In this document: positions 6,295 through 13,546 of the stretch, one piece after another
Layout: each line of letters begins with the position of its first letter
How positions within the stretch are numbered: the first letter of the stretch is position 1
Assembly (NCBI GenBank): GCA_934086255.1
Contig: CAKOIB010000030.1
Location: 1 to 13,546, forward strand
Reading direction: 5' to 3'
From: an uncultured Bacilli bacterium
Lineage (GTDB): Bacteria > Bacillota_I > Bacilli_A > RF39 > UBA660
Length of the DNA: 13,546 bases
Translations under genes and position numbers: made by a program
Notes under the pieces: model-generated
Databases searched by the model: none
What the model was told of the DNA's origin: nothing
What the model saw: only the letters and a program-made list of their open reading frames with translations

Positions 6295-7799
6295 ACTAAA
6301 ACTCCTTCCATATAATTTTCTTTTAATTTTTTTCTATCTATTTTACCATTTGCATTATGTGGTAAACTATCTAGTTTAATAATTTTATTTGGTATCATAT
6401 AATCAGGCAATTTATCTTTTAATCTTCTAAGTATATCTATATCAGATAACTCTTGTCCTTGATAAAATAAGACAATTTTTTTATTAATATCATCATAAAT
6501 ACAAGCTTTTTGTTCTATTTCTTCAATTATACTAATTGCAGCTTCAATTTCTCCAAGTTCTATTCTATAACCCATATGTTTAATTTGATAATCTTTTCTA
6601 GAAATATAGACAAGTTCACCAAATTCATTATATTTAACTAAATCTCCAGTCTTATAAATAAGCTCTAAATACTTATCATTAAGAGGGTTTTGAACAAAAG
6701 CATCGTTTGTCTTTTCTTTATTATTATAATAACCCATTGATAAAGAAGAACCTCCGATACAAAGTTCACCAACTATATCTTTATCTACTACTTCATTGTT
6801 ATTCTCATCAATTACAAAAACTCTAGTATTTTTAAATGGCTTACCTATTGGAAGTAACTCATCTTCTTTAAAACTTCTGTTAATGATGTAATAAGTTGAA
6901 GCATCAACAGTTTCAGCAGGACCATATAAATTAGCAAACATTACATCAGGACAATACTGTATCCATTCATTAAGTTGTTTAATAGGCATTACTTCTCCAC
7001 AAAATAAAACTTGTTTTAAATACTCTGGTTTTTTAATTCTAAGTGCTTGTGATGTCAAAACTAAAGCACTAGGTACCCAAAATATAGTATTAACTTTCTT
7101 TTCATTTAAGAAATCTATTGTTTTAGTAGGAAACATAAACATACTTTGTTTAAGTAAATAGACAGTACTAGCATTCTTTAAGTTACAATAAACATCAGAA
7201 ATAGATAAATCAAAATACAAAGGTGATTGATTGGCAAATATATTGTTTTCATTAAACCTAAAAGTATCAGTCATTGCCTCACAAAAATCAATAACTCCTC
7301 GATGATTAACAACATATCCTTTAGGATTGCCTGTTGAACCACTAGTAAATAAAGAGTATATAGGATCAGTATCAACCGAATTATTTCTTACCTCAATTAA
7401 TAACTCTTCATCTATTTCTTTTTTAATAATATCTTCAAAAGCATATAAATCTTTATTAAAAGAACTTGCTTTATCTAAAAGATTAGATGAAGTAATAACA
7501 CATACTGGATCTAAAGTACTAAAAATATTATTTATTCTATCAATAGGCATTTTAGTATCAATAATAGTATAAAAGTTACCACTTCTAACAACTCCATACA
7601 TAGTAACTAAACAATCTACTGATTTATCCATAAATATTGCAATAGGTTTATTTCTAAAATCAGTAAAATTGCAAGCTATTCTTTTAGTTTCCTTATCTAA
7701 TTCTAAATAAGTTATTTCTCTTTCATCATCAGCATAAGCAACCTTATTAGGAAACTTGATAGATGAATCATCTAAATATTGTAATACATTAGTAATCAT
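6291..7799 (-). CDS. dltA: D-alanine--D-alanyl carrier protein ligase
   Basis: This 502-residue adenylating enzyme is the usual DltA length. It uses ATP to form D-alanyl-AMP and loads D-alanine onto the DltC phosphopantetheine in the cytoplasm. Visible core motifs are TSGSTGNPKG (152-161), YGPAE (292-296), YKTGD (382-386), a GYRIELGEIE hinge region (410-419) and NGKIDRKK near the C terminus with catalytic Lys486. FCGEV (266-270) is the DltA signature; its cysteine (Cys267) corresponds to the residue linked to D-alanine selectivity in Bacillus DltA. It is the first operon gene, with GGAGGAG (7804-7810) five bases before the ATG and a strong promoter just upstream. Other amino-acid adenylation domains share the general motifs, but the cysteine signature and the dlt neighbours support D-alanine. 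Confidence 0.93.
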   Translation of the reverse strand: MITNVLQYLDDSSIKFPNKVAYADDEREITYLELDKETKRIACNFTDFRNKPIAIFMDKSVDCLVTMYGVVRSGNFYTIIDTKMPIDRINNIFSTLDPVCVITSSNLLDKASSFNKDLYAFEDIIKKEIDEELLIEVRNNSVDTDPIYSLFTSGSTGNPKGYVVNHRGVIDFCEAMTDTFRFNENNIFANQSPLYFDLSISDVYCNLKNASTVYLLKQSMFMFPTKTIDFLNEKKVNTIFWVPSALVLTSQALRIKKPEYLKQVLFCGEVMPIKQLNEWIQYCPDVMFANLYGPAETVDASTYYIINRSFKEDELLPIGKPFKNTRVFVIDENNNEVVDKDIVGELCIGGSSLSMGYYNNKEKTNDAFVQNPLNDKYLELIYKTGDLVKYNEFGELVYISRKDYQIKHMGYRIELGEIEAAISIIEEIEQKACIYDDINKKIVLFYQGQELSDIDILRRLKDKLPDYMIPNKIIKLDSLPHNANGKIDRKKLKENYMEGVLV

Positions 7800-7820
7800 A
7801 AAACTCCTCCAACCAAAAAT

Positions 7821-7849
7821 ATTATACCATTATTAAACTTTATAAACAA
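7821..7849 (-). promoter_or_regulatory. SigA-type promoter of the dlt operon
   Basis: The minus strand has TTGTTT (-35, 7849-7844), a 17-bp spacer and a perfect TATAAT (-10, 7826-7821) preceded by TGG, giving an extended -10 (TGnTATAAT). Transcription should start near 7814, leaving a leader of about 15 nt that holds little more than the SD of dltA. There is therefore no room for a riboswitch or leader-peptide control; regulation, if any, would have to act on the promoter. The 153-bp gap has no dltX-sized reading frame. Confidence 0.82.
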
Positions 7850-7952
7850 TATAATTTATATTTAAGTTTCGATATTTTGCCTTATTTTAAGCAAAAATTA
7901 AAAATATTACAACTATTTTTTGGATTTCTATAATTTTAACATAACTGTATTA

Positions 7953-9791
7953 TTAATTATTTGAAACCCAATCAACAAATTTATTAAATGATATTTGACC
8001 ATTAATCTTAATCCTTGAAATTAAATATTTATCATCATTTCTAGTTGCATAATTTGAACCACGAAATTTAAAAGCAAGTTTATAATTGTTTTCTTTTAAA
8101 ACTTCAAAAGCATCATTTGTATACACACCAAATGGATAAGCAAAATATTCAAAATTATACTTTTCATTATTTTTAAAATCTTCTTGTAATTGTTTCTTTG
8201 AAACATTTAATATTCTTTCTTTTTTATTCGAATCAACTCTATGTAAATTATAAGAATGACTTTGAATATCAAGATTAGGATACTCTTTTTTTATTTTATT
8301 AATTAGTTCAGTTGTCAAATGTTGTTTAGTAATCCCACCATCCCAAACTATAGAATCTTTAATATCAGAACTTATTACAAAAGATACACCCTTAAGATTA
8401 TACTTTTTTAAAATTGGCATTACTCTATAGTATACTTCAATATCACCATCATCAAAAGTAATTAAAACCGATTTTTTAGGAATTTCACATTTTCCCTGAT
8501 ACCAACAGTAAAACTCATCTAATGATAATGAATTATAATTATTTTCTTTTAAATACTTCATATGTTTTTCAAAATCTTTTTCAGAATTAGCCCATTGATC
8601 ATTTTTAAATTTTGTCTGTTTTTGCTCATCACTAACTACTCTGTGATAAGTAATAACAGGAACTTTTTTCGCATATTCATATTTTTTTGGTTCATGTTTT
8701 ATATTAGAAAAAGCAAATATTATAGCTAAAATTATTAGACCATAAACTAAATAAAATAAAAGTTTATTCTTTCTTAGCTTTTTTACAATTAATGAAATAA
8801 TAAATGCAATTGTAAAACTTAATATAGCAATAACAATAAAATATAATGGAACCATGTAAATACAATTCTTAGCAATATTAAAATCAAAATAATTCTCATT
8901 AATAATCATTAATAGTCTGTGTATAGGATAAACTGCTATTGTTAGACTAGATAATTCTTTTATAAACTTATTATTATTTACTTTATCTTTGAATATTGAT
9001 TTTATTAATACAAAAACCCCAATTGAATATAAAAATACATTTAACGTATTATTCTTATAAAAAGTTATAATAAACTCACAATTTTTTATACTATAATACT
9101 CTGTCAAAATAAATGTTAATAATAATCCTATAAATCCTAATACATATATAATTTTTCTTTTACGTAATGTAATCTCATAATTACTTAAATAATATCCTAA
9201 TACATAATATCCCACATAACCATTAAACATAGTTATAGATAATTGATTAAGAAGACTTACTAAAGTTTTTCCATCATAAAAAAGGAAAATATATTTTAAT
9301 AAAACTACAAATACAAAATACAAAAATATAAAATACTGTGTTTTTTCTTTAGATTTAGTAATTTCTCGTAATAAAGGAGTAATCAAATAAAGTCCAATTA
9401 ATGTGTAAAAAAACCATAATATATTATCTCCTAAAACAACGTTTTTAATAAATGCTTTCAATGTAATATTATCAACAGAAAGCAAATACTTAGTAAACTC
9501 TATAGCAAAAGAACTTATTACTAAAACTAATAAAACTTTAAAAATATTTTTCTTAAAAAGAGATTTAATAGTAACATCATTTTTATTATTCAAAAAGTAT
9601 GCACCACTTATCATAAAAAATAATGGTACTCCAATTCTAGAAATACTATCAAAAAAGTTTAAAACAATAAAATTAAAACCCTTTACACTTACATCATGAA
9701 TATAATTGCCACTACAATGTAATAAGATTACTAGTAAAATTGCAACAATTCTAATAATATCTATATATAATAAATGCTTGCTTTTACTCAT
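7953..9791 (-). CDS. Acyltransferase-3 / polysaccharide deacetylase fusion protein
   Basis: This 612-residue protein joins two families. Residues about 1-345 form a multi-helix acyltransferase-3 (AT3) domain, with the R-X10-H motif (Arg14, His25) in the first helix and VPLFFMISGAYF (55-66). One more helix (about 347-362) leads to an extracytoplasmic NodB-type deacetylase (about 377-612). The latter has TFDDG (445-449, metal/catalytic Asp), SHSYNLH (His512, His517) and AYPFG (551-555). AT3 proteins move acyl groups across the membrane to envelope glycans; NodB domains remove N- or O-acetyl groups. The pairing recalls IcaC with IcaB, which are separate proteins. No stop or frameshift lies between the domains. 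It follows the TagH-like gene by one base, so it probably modifies the exported polymer or a wall glycan; substrate unknown. Confidence 0.88.
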   Translation of the reverse strand: MSKSKHLLYIDIIRIVAILLVILLHCSGNYIHDVSVKGFNFIVLNFFDSISRIGVPLFFMISGAYFLNNKNDVTIKSLFKKNIFKVLLVLVISSFAIEFTKYLLSVDNITLKAFIKNVVLGDNILWFFYTLIGLYLITPLLREITKSKEKTQYFIFLYFVFVVLLKYIFLFYDGKTLVSLLNQLSITMFNGYVGYYVLGYYLSNYEITLRKRKIIYVLGFIGLLLTFILTEYYSIKNCEFIITFYKNNTLNVFLYSIGVFVLIKSIFKDKVNNNKFIKELSSLTIAVYPIHRLLMIINENYFDFNIAKNCIYMVPLYFIVIAILSFTIAFIISLIVKKLRKNKLLFYLVYGLIILAIIFAFSNIKHEPKKYEYAKKVPVITYHRVVSDEQKQTKFKNDQWANSEKDFEKHMKYLKENNYNSLSLDEFYCWYQGKCEIPKKSVLITFDDGDIEVYYRVMPILKKYNLKGVSFVISSDIKDSIVWDGGITKQHLTTELINKIKKEYPNLDIQSHSYNLHRVDSNKKERILNVSKKQLQEDFKNNEKYNFEYFAYPFGVYTNDAFEVLKENNYKLAFKFRGSNYATRNDDKYLISRIKINGQISFNKFVDWVSNN

Positions 9792-9792
9792 A

Positions 9793-10533
9793 TTAATCCA
9801 AACTCCTCATATAATCTTCATATTTTTTAACTATTTCACTTGGCTCTCCATCAGCCATTAAAACACCATCATTAATCCAAATAACACGATCACATAAATC
9901 TTTTAAAGTATTAGAACTATGTGATACTATTACAACTGTTCTATTCTCATCAGAAATTAATTCTTTCATTTTATTATAACTTTTTTGTTTAAAATGAATA
10001 TCCCCGACCGAAAGAACTTCATCAATAAGCATTATATCAGTCTCTAAAATTGCAGTAATAGAAAATGCAAGCTTAGAATACATCCCAGATGAATAAGTTC
10101 TTACGGGTTTATAGATAAAATCACCAAGCTCAGAAAAATCTATTATTTCTTGTAATCTCTCTTTAATTTGTTCTTCACTATATCCTAAAAGTAAACCAGA
10201 TAAAAATATATTTTCATAACCAGTTAATGCTTTTTGAAAACCTACTCCGATTGATAAAAGCGAAAGACTATTTCCATGTAAATCTATACTTCCCTTATCA
10301 GGAGAAAAAATACCTGCGATTGCACGAAGTAAAGTTGATTTACCACTTCCATTTTTCCCACATATACCCACTATTTGACCTTTAGGTATTTCAAAAGAAA
10401 CATTTTTTACAGCATGGAATAATTTAGCATTAACCATTTGTTTTACTCCACCTTTTTTAATAGAAAACCTAGTTATATCTTTATAATATATATCAAGATT
10501 TTTAACTGATATTGCAATATCATTTTTTTTCAT
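9793..10533 (-). CDS. tagH: TagH-type teichoic acid / polysaccharide export ABC ATPase
   Basis: This 246-residue ABC ATPase has Walker A GKNGSGKST (59-67), a signature segment TYSSGMYSKLAF, and Walker B followed by Asp-Glu in MLIDEVLSVGD. The D-loop region and the switch His in VIVSHSS follow. The sequence resembles the TagH/Wzt group that powers export of lipid-linked teichoic acids and O-antigens, with the long N-terminal stretch before Walker A (VSFEIPKGQ) typical of it. It is a bare ATPase of about the length of staphylococcal TagH and lacks the extra C-terminal domain of Bacillus subtilis TagH or Wzt. Its ATG overlaps the permease stop as TAATG, with AAGGTG about 8 nt upstream. Paired with the TagG-like gene, it should form a 2+2 exporter. 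The exact cargo (glycerol-phosphate polymer) comes from the neighbouring transferases. Confidence 0.9.
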   Translation of the reverse strand: MKKNDIAISVKNLDIYYKDITRFSIKKGGVKQMVNAKLFHAVKNVSFEIPKGQIVGICGKNGSGKSTLLRAIAGIFSPDKGSIDLHGNSLSLLSIGVGFQKALTGYENIFLSGLLLGYSEEQIKERLQEIIDFSELGDFIYKPVRTYSSGMYSKLAFSITAILETDIMLIDEVLSVGDIHFKQKSYNKMKELISDENRTVVIVSHSSNTLKDLCDRVIWINDGVLMADGEPSEIVKKYEDYMRSLD

Positions 10534-11321
10534 TATCTCATCACCTTCACATAAGTATTTTCATATTTATAAATTGTTTTAACTCCAACATAACAAAGCA
10601 CAATAGATATAATACCCCAGATTAAAACCAACATATAATCCATTGGCATTTTATACAATAATACATCTCTTAATTGTGTAATAAACGCTCCAGTTGGATT
10701 TACTTTTGAAAGTAATGTACTCCATGGTTCTCCAATTCTTGAATCAATTGCATAAAATATTCCTGATAAATAAAACATCATTCTAAGACCAATATTAGTA
10801 ATATTATATAGATCTTCAACAAATACTCCAAAATGCATAAATATAGACGAAAGCCCAAAAGTAAATAAAAATATTACTATAAAAATTGGTATAAAATATA
10901 AAACATTTAAACTAATAGGAACTCTACATATTACCATAGTTATTATAACCAATAAAAACGAAATAGCAAATTTTACTGTATTAACACACATTTTAGATAA
11001 TAAAAGTACCCATTTTGGAACATAAACCTTAGTAACAGTATCTCTATTAGATTGCACTAATTTAACACTAGATGTTAAAGTTTTACTAAAAAAATTCCAA
11101 ACAGTAAGACCTATAAATACAAAAGCTGTAAAATACTCAATCTTTGATCTAAAAACAATAACAGATATAAAAGAATAAATTAGCATAAAACAAGTTGGTT
11201 CAATAATTAGCCATAACCAGCTCAAATAAGAGCCTACTATTTCATTTTTTAAATCAGACTTAGTCTTGTATGCTATATATTTTTTATATTTTTTAAAATC
11301 ACTTATAAATTTTTTAATCAT
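10533..11321 (-). CDS. tagG: TagG-type ABC-2 permease for teichoic acid / polysaccharide export
   Basis: This 262-residue membrane protein has the layout of ABC-2 O-antigen/teichoic acid permeases such as TagG: an N-terminal amphipathic stretch (YKTKSDLKNEIVGSYLSWLW), about six hydrophobic helices, and family-typical segments around NRDTVTKVYVPKWVLLLS and YLSGIFYAID. It should form the transmembrane channel that moves the lipid-linked polymer outward with the TagH-like ATPase encoded next. The ATG at 11321 follows GGAGAG by 7 nt. A perfect extended -10 lies about 22 nt before the start, so tagG-tagH and the fusion gene downstream may be transcribed separately from the transferases. Length is close to TagG (about 275). 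A wall-polysaccharide other than teichoic acid as cargo is possible. Confidence 0.88.
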   Translation of the reverse strand: MIKKFISDFKKYKKYIAYKTKSDLKNEIVGSYLSWLWLIIEPTCFMLIYSFISVIVFRSKIEYFTAFVFIGLTVWNFFSKTLTSSVKLVQSNRDTVTKVYVPKWVLLLSKMCVNTVKFAISFLLVIITMVICRVPISLNVLYFIPIFIVIFLFTFGLSSIFMHFGVFVEDLYNITNIGLRMMFYLSGIFYAIDSRIGEPWSTLLSKVNPTGAFITQLRDVLLYKMPMDYMLVLIWGIISIVLCYVGVKTIYKYENTYVKVMR

Positions 11322-11343
11322 CTAAATCTCTCCAATCGCACTT

Positions 11344-11352
11344 ATTATATCA
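11344..11352 (-). promoter_or_regulatory. Candidate extended -10 promoter for tagGH, overlapping a stop codon
   Basis: The minus strand reads TGATATAAT, a perfect extended -10 (TGnTATAAT). The TGA is the stop codon of the upstream glycerophosphotransferase gene. I see no good -35, as expected of some extended -10 promoters. Transcription would start about 16 nt before the tagG ATG. The -10-to-ATG distance (22 nt) is nearly the same as in the clear dlt promoter (21 nt), which supports the call. AT-rich DNA gives chance TATAAT matches, hence moderate confidence. Confidence 0.5.
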
Positions 11353-12480
11353 TAAATTCAATAAATTTAAAAGAAATTTTGATATCTCATAAGTATTTGA
11401 ATTATATCCACCATATACATACTTATCAATAAATGTTTTTTGTTTTTTAATATCAAATACACAATTATCAATATCTTTTAAAATTATATTAATATCACTT
11501 TGCTTAACACCAGGTATATCTTTTGTATAATCTAAATAAAAATCACGCTCATTCACATATTCATCTAAATCAAAAGTCCAAAAATAAATAGGTTTTTCAA
11601 GCAACATTAATTCAAATATAGTAGCAGAATAATCAGTAATTATATAATCTGAAACAAAAGAAAAATCAAAAGTTGAAATACCCTTATCTATTATAAGTCC
11701 TTCTTTATCATCAAATGAATAACTATTCTCTACTAAAGGATGAAGTTTTAATATTAAATTATACTTACTATAATCAACTTTCTTTATTAATTCATTTATT
11801 TGTAAAGAAACATCAACATTTTTTCTAAACGTTGGAGCATATAATATATTCTTTTTTTCTTTTAAGATAGGATATTTTGAATATAAACTACTCTTTTTTT
11901 CTTTCTTATATTTATCACTTTTTAATAAATCAACTCTTGGTAATGGAAATACTTTTACCTTATCAGATGGTATATTAAAAGCCTCTGCAAAAGGTAAAAT
12001 ACAAGCACTACTACTACAAAATACATAATCATAATTATTATGCATCTTCATAAGAGAAGCAATTTTACTACTATGACCTTCATCTTTATCTAAAATACTA
12101 TAACCAAACTTTTTAAAAGCACCCATTGCATGCCACATTTGTACTACTTTAAGTATTTTTTTATGCTTCAAGCAACTAACAACAATACAATATGAATCAA
12201 GTACTACAACTTTTGATGTTGCGACATGATACATTTGCACAAACATATGAAAAATATATTTAATTTTACTTAATAATCCAGGTTTAATCTTTTTACAAAG
12301 AGCAACCACTTTAACAGATGGTTGCTCCTTATTAATTTCATCCATTATTAATTTAAAATCAATATTAATACTATCACTTTGTCTACTTATAAAAGTTATT
12401 TTATTTTTAGTAGGAAATAATTTAAATAATAAATACAAAACATTCATTAAAAATACCCCTATCTTTAAAATAATATACAT
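11350..12480 (-). CDS. CDP-glycerol glycerophosphotransferase family protein (TagB/TagF-like)
   Basis: This 376-residue protein belongs to the Glyphos_transf family. These peripheral membrane enzymes transfer glycerol phosphate (or ribitol phosphate) from a CDP-polyol to a growing teichoic acid. Visible landmarks are QMWHAMGAFKKFGYS with His117, APTFRK, LKLHPLV with His247, and ITDYSAT (282-288) followed by FELMLLEKPIYF; the two histidines match those essential in TagF. A hydrophobic N-terminal stretch (about 1-22) may help membrane association. There is no extra N-terminal domain, and the length is near TagB or TarF (about 380-390). The start at 12480 follows AGGTGA, which overlaps the stop of the gene before it; an in-frame ATG at 12447 is an alternative. 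Whether it primes or extends the chain, and glycerol versus ribitol, cannot be told here. Confidence 0.88.
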   Translation of the reverse strand: MYIILKIGVFLMNVLYLLFKLFPTKNKITFISRQSDSINIDFKLIMDEINKEQPSVKVVALCKKIKPGLLSKIKYIFHMFVQMYHVATSKVVVLDSYCIVVSCLKHKKILKVVQMWHAMGAFKKFGYSILDKDEGHSSKIASLMKMHNNYDYVFCSSSACILPFAEAFNIPSDKVKVFPLPRVDLLKSDKYKKEKKSSLYSKYPILKEKKNILYAPTFRKNVDVSLQINELIKKVDYSKYNLILKLHPLVENSYSFDDKEGLIIDKGISTFDFSFVSDYIITDYSATIFELMLLEKPIYFWTFDLDEYVNERDFYLDYTKDIPGVKQSDINIILKDIDNCVFDIKKQKTFIDKYVYGGYNSNTYEISKFLLNLLNL

Positions 12481-12484
12481 AATA

Positions 12485-13546
12485 TCACCTATTTTTTATA
12501 ATTAATTCTTCTACAAATCTTTTCGTAGACTTTCCATCACACGCTGAACAAAAGAACTCTTTAAACTCTTCAATTCTATCATTACCATTAAATTCTTTAT
12601 TAATACATGAAACAAGTTCATTAGTACTTTTTGCTACATCACCATATATATATTTTTCAAAAGGATAATAAAAATCTCTTTTATCTATATAATCATCAAT
12701 ATCTGGTACATAAAAAATCATTTTTTTATTCAATAATGAATATTCAAATATTACTGAAGAATAATCTGTTATAAGAACATCAGTTATTAATAATAAGTCA
12801 TTTATTTCCCTTTCATCAGATAAATCTATAAAAAACTCATCAGTTGGTATTACATAATTCTTTACAAAAGGATGCATTTTTATTACAAACACATAATCAT
12901 CACTCAACTCTTTCTTTAAAAGATCAAAATCAATTATACTAGTATCAAAATATGCAGTTTGTTGACCTCTACCTCTAAAAGTTGGTGCATAAGTAATAAC
13001 TTTTTTATTTTTTAAAACAGGATACTTCTTATAAAGTTCTTCTTTTTTACTATTTATTATATCTTTATCAAAAAACATATCAGTTCTAGGAATACCAGTA
13101 GCATGAACACTACTAATAGAAATACCAAATGCCTCAGCATAATCTTTTCTAATGGATTCGGAAGACACAATAGCATCAGTATAATTCCTATGAGTTAAAC
13201 TAGTAGAAACAGGCCCCCCAGGCTTACCTATTCTACTAAAACCCATTTTCTTAAAGGCACCCATCGCATGCCATACTTGAATTAATTTAACATCCTTTCT
13301 AAGCTTTAATGGGTATATTATAGGATAAAAATCATCAATTATAATATACTTTGATGTAGCAATTTCATACATAAGTTTTTTCTTATCTTTAAAACTTTTC
13401 TTATCTTTTATAAACTTATTTAATAATACATTAATAGTATAATCATAATTAATAAGCTCATCATATATATATTTTAAATTTCCAGATAAAGAAGCTCTTG
13501 AATCAGAAAGCATTAATATTTTATTATCATTAACTCTATCTTTAAC
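12485..13546 (-). CDS. CDP-glycerol glycerophosphotransferase family protein, 5' end outside window
   Basis: This second Glyphos_transf protein has the same core: QVWHAMGAFKKMGFS (His82 counted from the Met at 13513), YAPTFRGRG, IKMHPFV (His214) and ITDYSSVIFEYSLL. It continues in frame from the Met at 13513 through 11 more codons (VKDRVNDNKIL) to the window edge without a stop, and this stretch runs smoothly into the family-typical MLSDSRASLSGNLKYIYDEL. The Met is therefore probably internal and the true start lies beyond 13546. It ends with TGA 4 bases before the next transferase and supplies that gene's SD. Two such enzymes side by side suggest a priming and a polymerising step of one polyol-phosphate chain, though which is which is unclear. 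The enzyme acts at the inner membrane face on a lipid-linked acceptor. Confidence 0.88.
   Translation of the reverse strand, partial: VKDRVNDNKILMLSDSRASLSGNLKYIYDELINYDYTINVLLNKFIKDKKSFKDKKKLMYEIATSKYIIIDDFYPIIYPLKLRKDVKLIQVWHAMGAFKKMGFSRIGKPGGPVSTSLTHRNYTDAIVSSESIRKDYAEAFGISISSVHATGIPRTDMFFDKDIINSKKEELYKKYPVLKNKKVITYAPTFRGRGQQTAYFDTSIIDFDLLKKELSDDYVFVIKMHPFVKNYVIPTDEFFIDLSDEREINDLLLITDVLITDYSSVIFEYSLLNKKMIFYVPDIDDYIDKRDFYYPFEKYIYGDVAKSTNELVSCINKEFNGNDRIEEFKEFFCSACDGKSTKRFVEELIIKNR

Noticed and set aside
7875..7896. Hairpin TTTTGC/GCAAAA between the acyltransferase fusion gene and the dlt promoter
   Set aside because: The 6-bp stem has no T-run directly after it on the minus strand, so it is not a convincing terminator for the upstream gene.
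7900..7920. AT-only inverted repeat AAAAATA/TATTTTT downstream of the fusion gene, followed by a short T-run on the minus strand
   Set aside because: It lies where a terminator is expected but has no GC pair in the stem; in DNA this AT-rich it may be chance.
7800..7952. A hidden dltX gene upstream of dltA
   Set aside because: The 153-bp gap is filled by the promoter, and no minus-strand frame of about 50 codons exists there.
13511..13513. ATG at 13513 as the true start of the rightmost transferase gene
   Set aside because: The frame stays open to the window edge and the upstream residues fit the protein family, while no SD precedes this ATG.

Overview
The window is very AT-rich, densely coded DNA. 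It carries a SpoIVB-type sporulation protease and Gram-positive wall-polymer genes, which points to a low-GC, endospore-forming Bacillota (Firmicutes) genome, perhaps an uncultured gut lineage. Nothing in the sequence fixes the genus. Except for one racemase gene, every gene lies on the minus strand, so the region reads from right to left.

Right part (13546 to 7953, minus strand). Two adjacent CDP-glycerol glycerophosphotransferase-type genes (the first is cut by the window edge) are followed by a TagG-type ABC permease and a TagH-type ATPase. Last comes a 612-residue protein that joins an acyltransferase-3 membrane domain to an extracytoplasmic NodB-type polysaccharide deacetylase. Together they look like machinery that builds a polyol-phosphate (teichoic-acid-like) polymer, exports it and edits it or another wall glycan. 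A perfect extended -10 overlaps the stop codon of the second transferase gene and probably gives tagGH its own promoter.

Middle part (7849 to 2385, minus strand). A strong promoter with a very short leader drives a tightly coupled six-gene operon: dltA, dltC, an MBOAT (dltB), a DltD-like SGNH protein, a compact phosphopantetheinyl transferase and a second SGNH esterase. This is a complete D-alanylation (Dlt-type) pathway in the non-standard order A-C-B-D, with the enzyme that activates its carrier protein encoded in the same operon. No separate dltX microprotein is visible. Instead the MBOAT itself ends in FIYGGF, matching the FxYxxF acyl-shuttle hexapeptide known from DltX. The codons of that motif also contain the Shine-Dalgarno sequence of dltD. 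I consider this the most interesting feature of the window.

Left part (2388 to 193). A plus-strand alanine/ornithine-racemase-family gene converges on the dlt operon and shares a bidirectional terminator hairpin with it; both stop codons are in the loop. A divergent minus-strand spoIVB gene ends in a strong terminator that also has its stop codon in the loop. Bases 1-179 hold no gene I can support.

Working model (inference): the transferases and TagGH make and export a glycerol-phosphate polymer. DltA charges DltC, which the local phosphopantetheinyl transferase has activated. The MBOAT moves D-alanine to its own outer-face C-terminal tyrosine, and the DltD-like protein places it on the polymer. 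The second SGNH protein and the acyltransferase/deacetylase fusion adjust acylation further, and the racemase could supply the D-amino acid.
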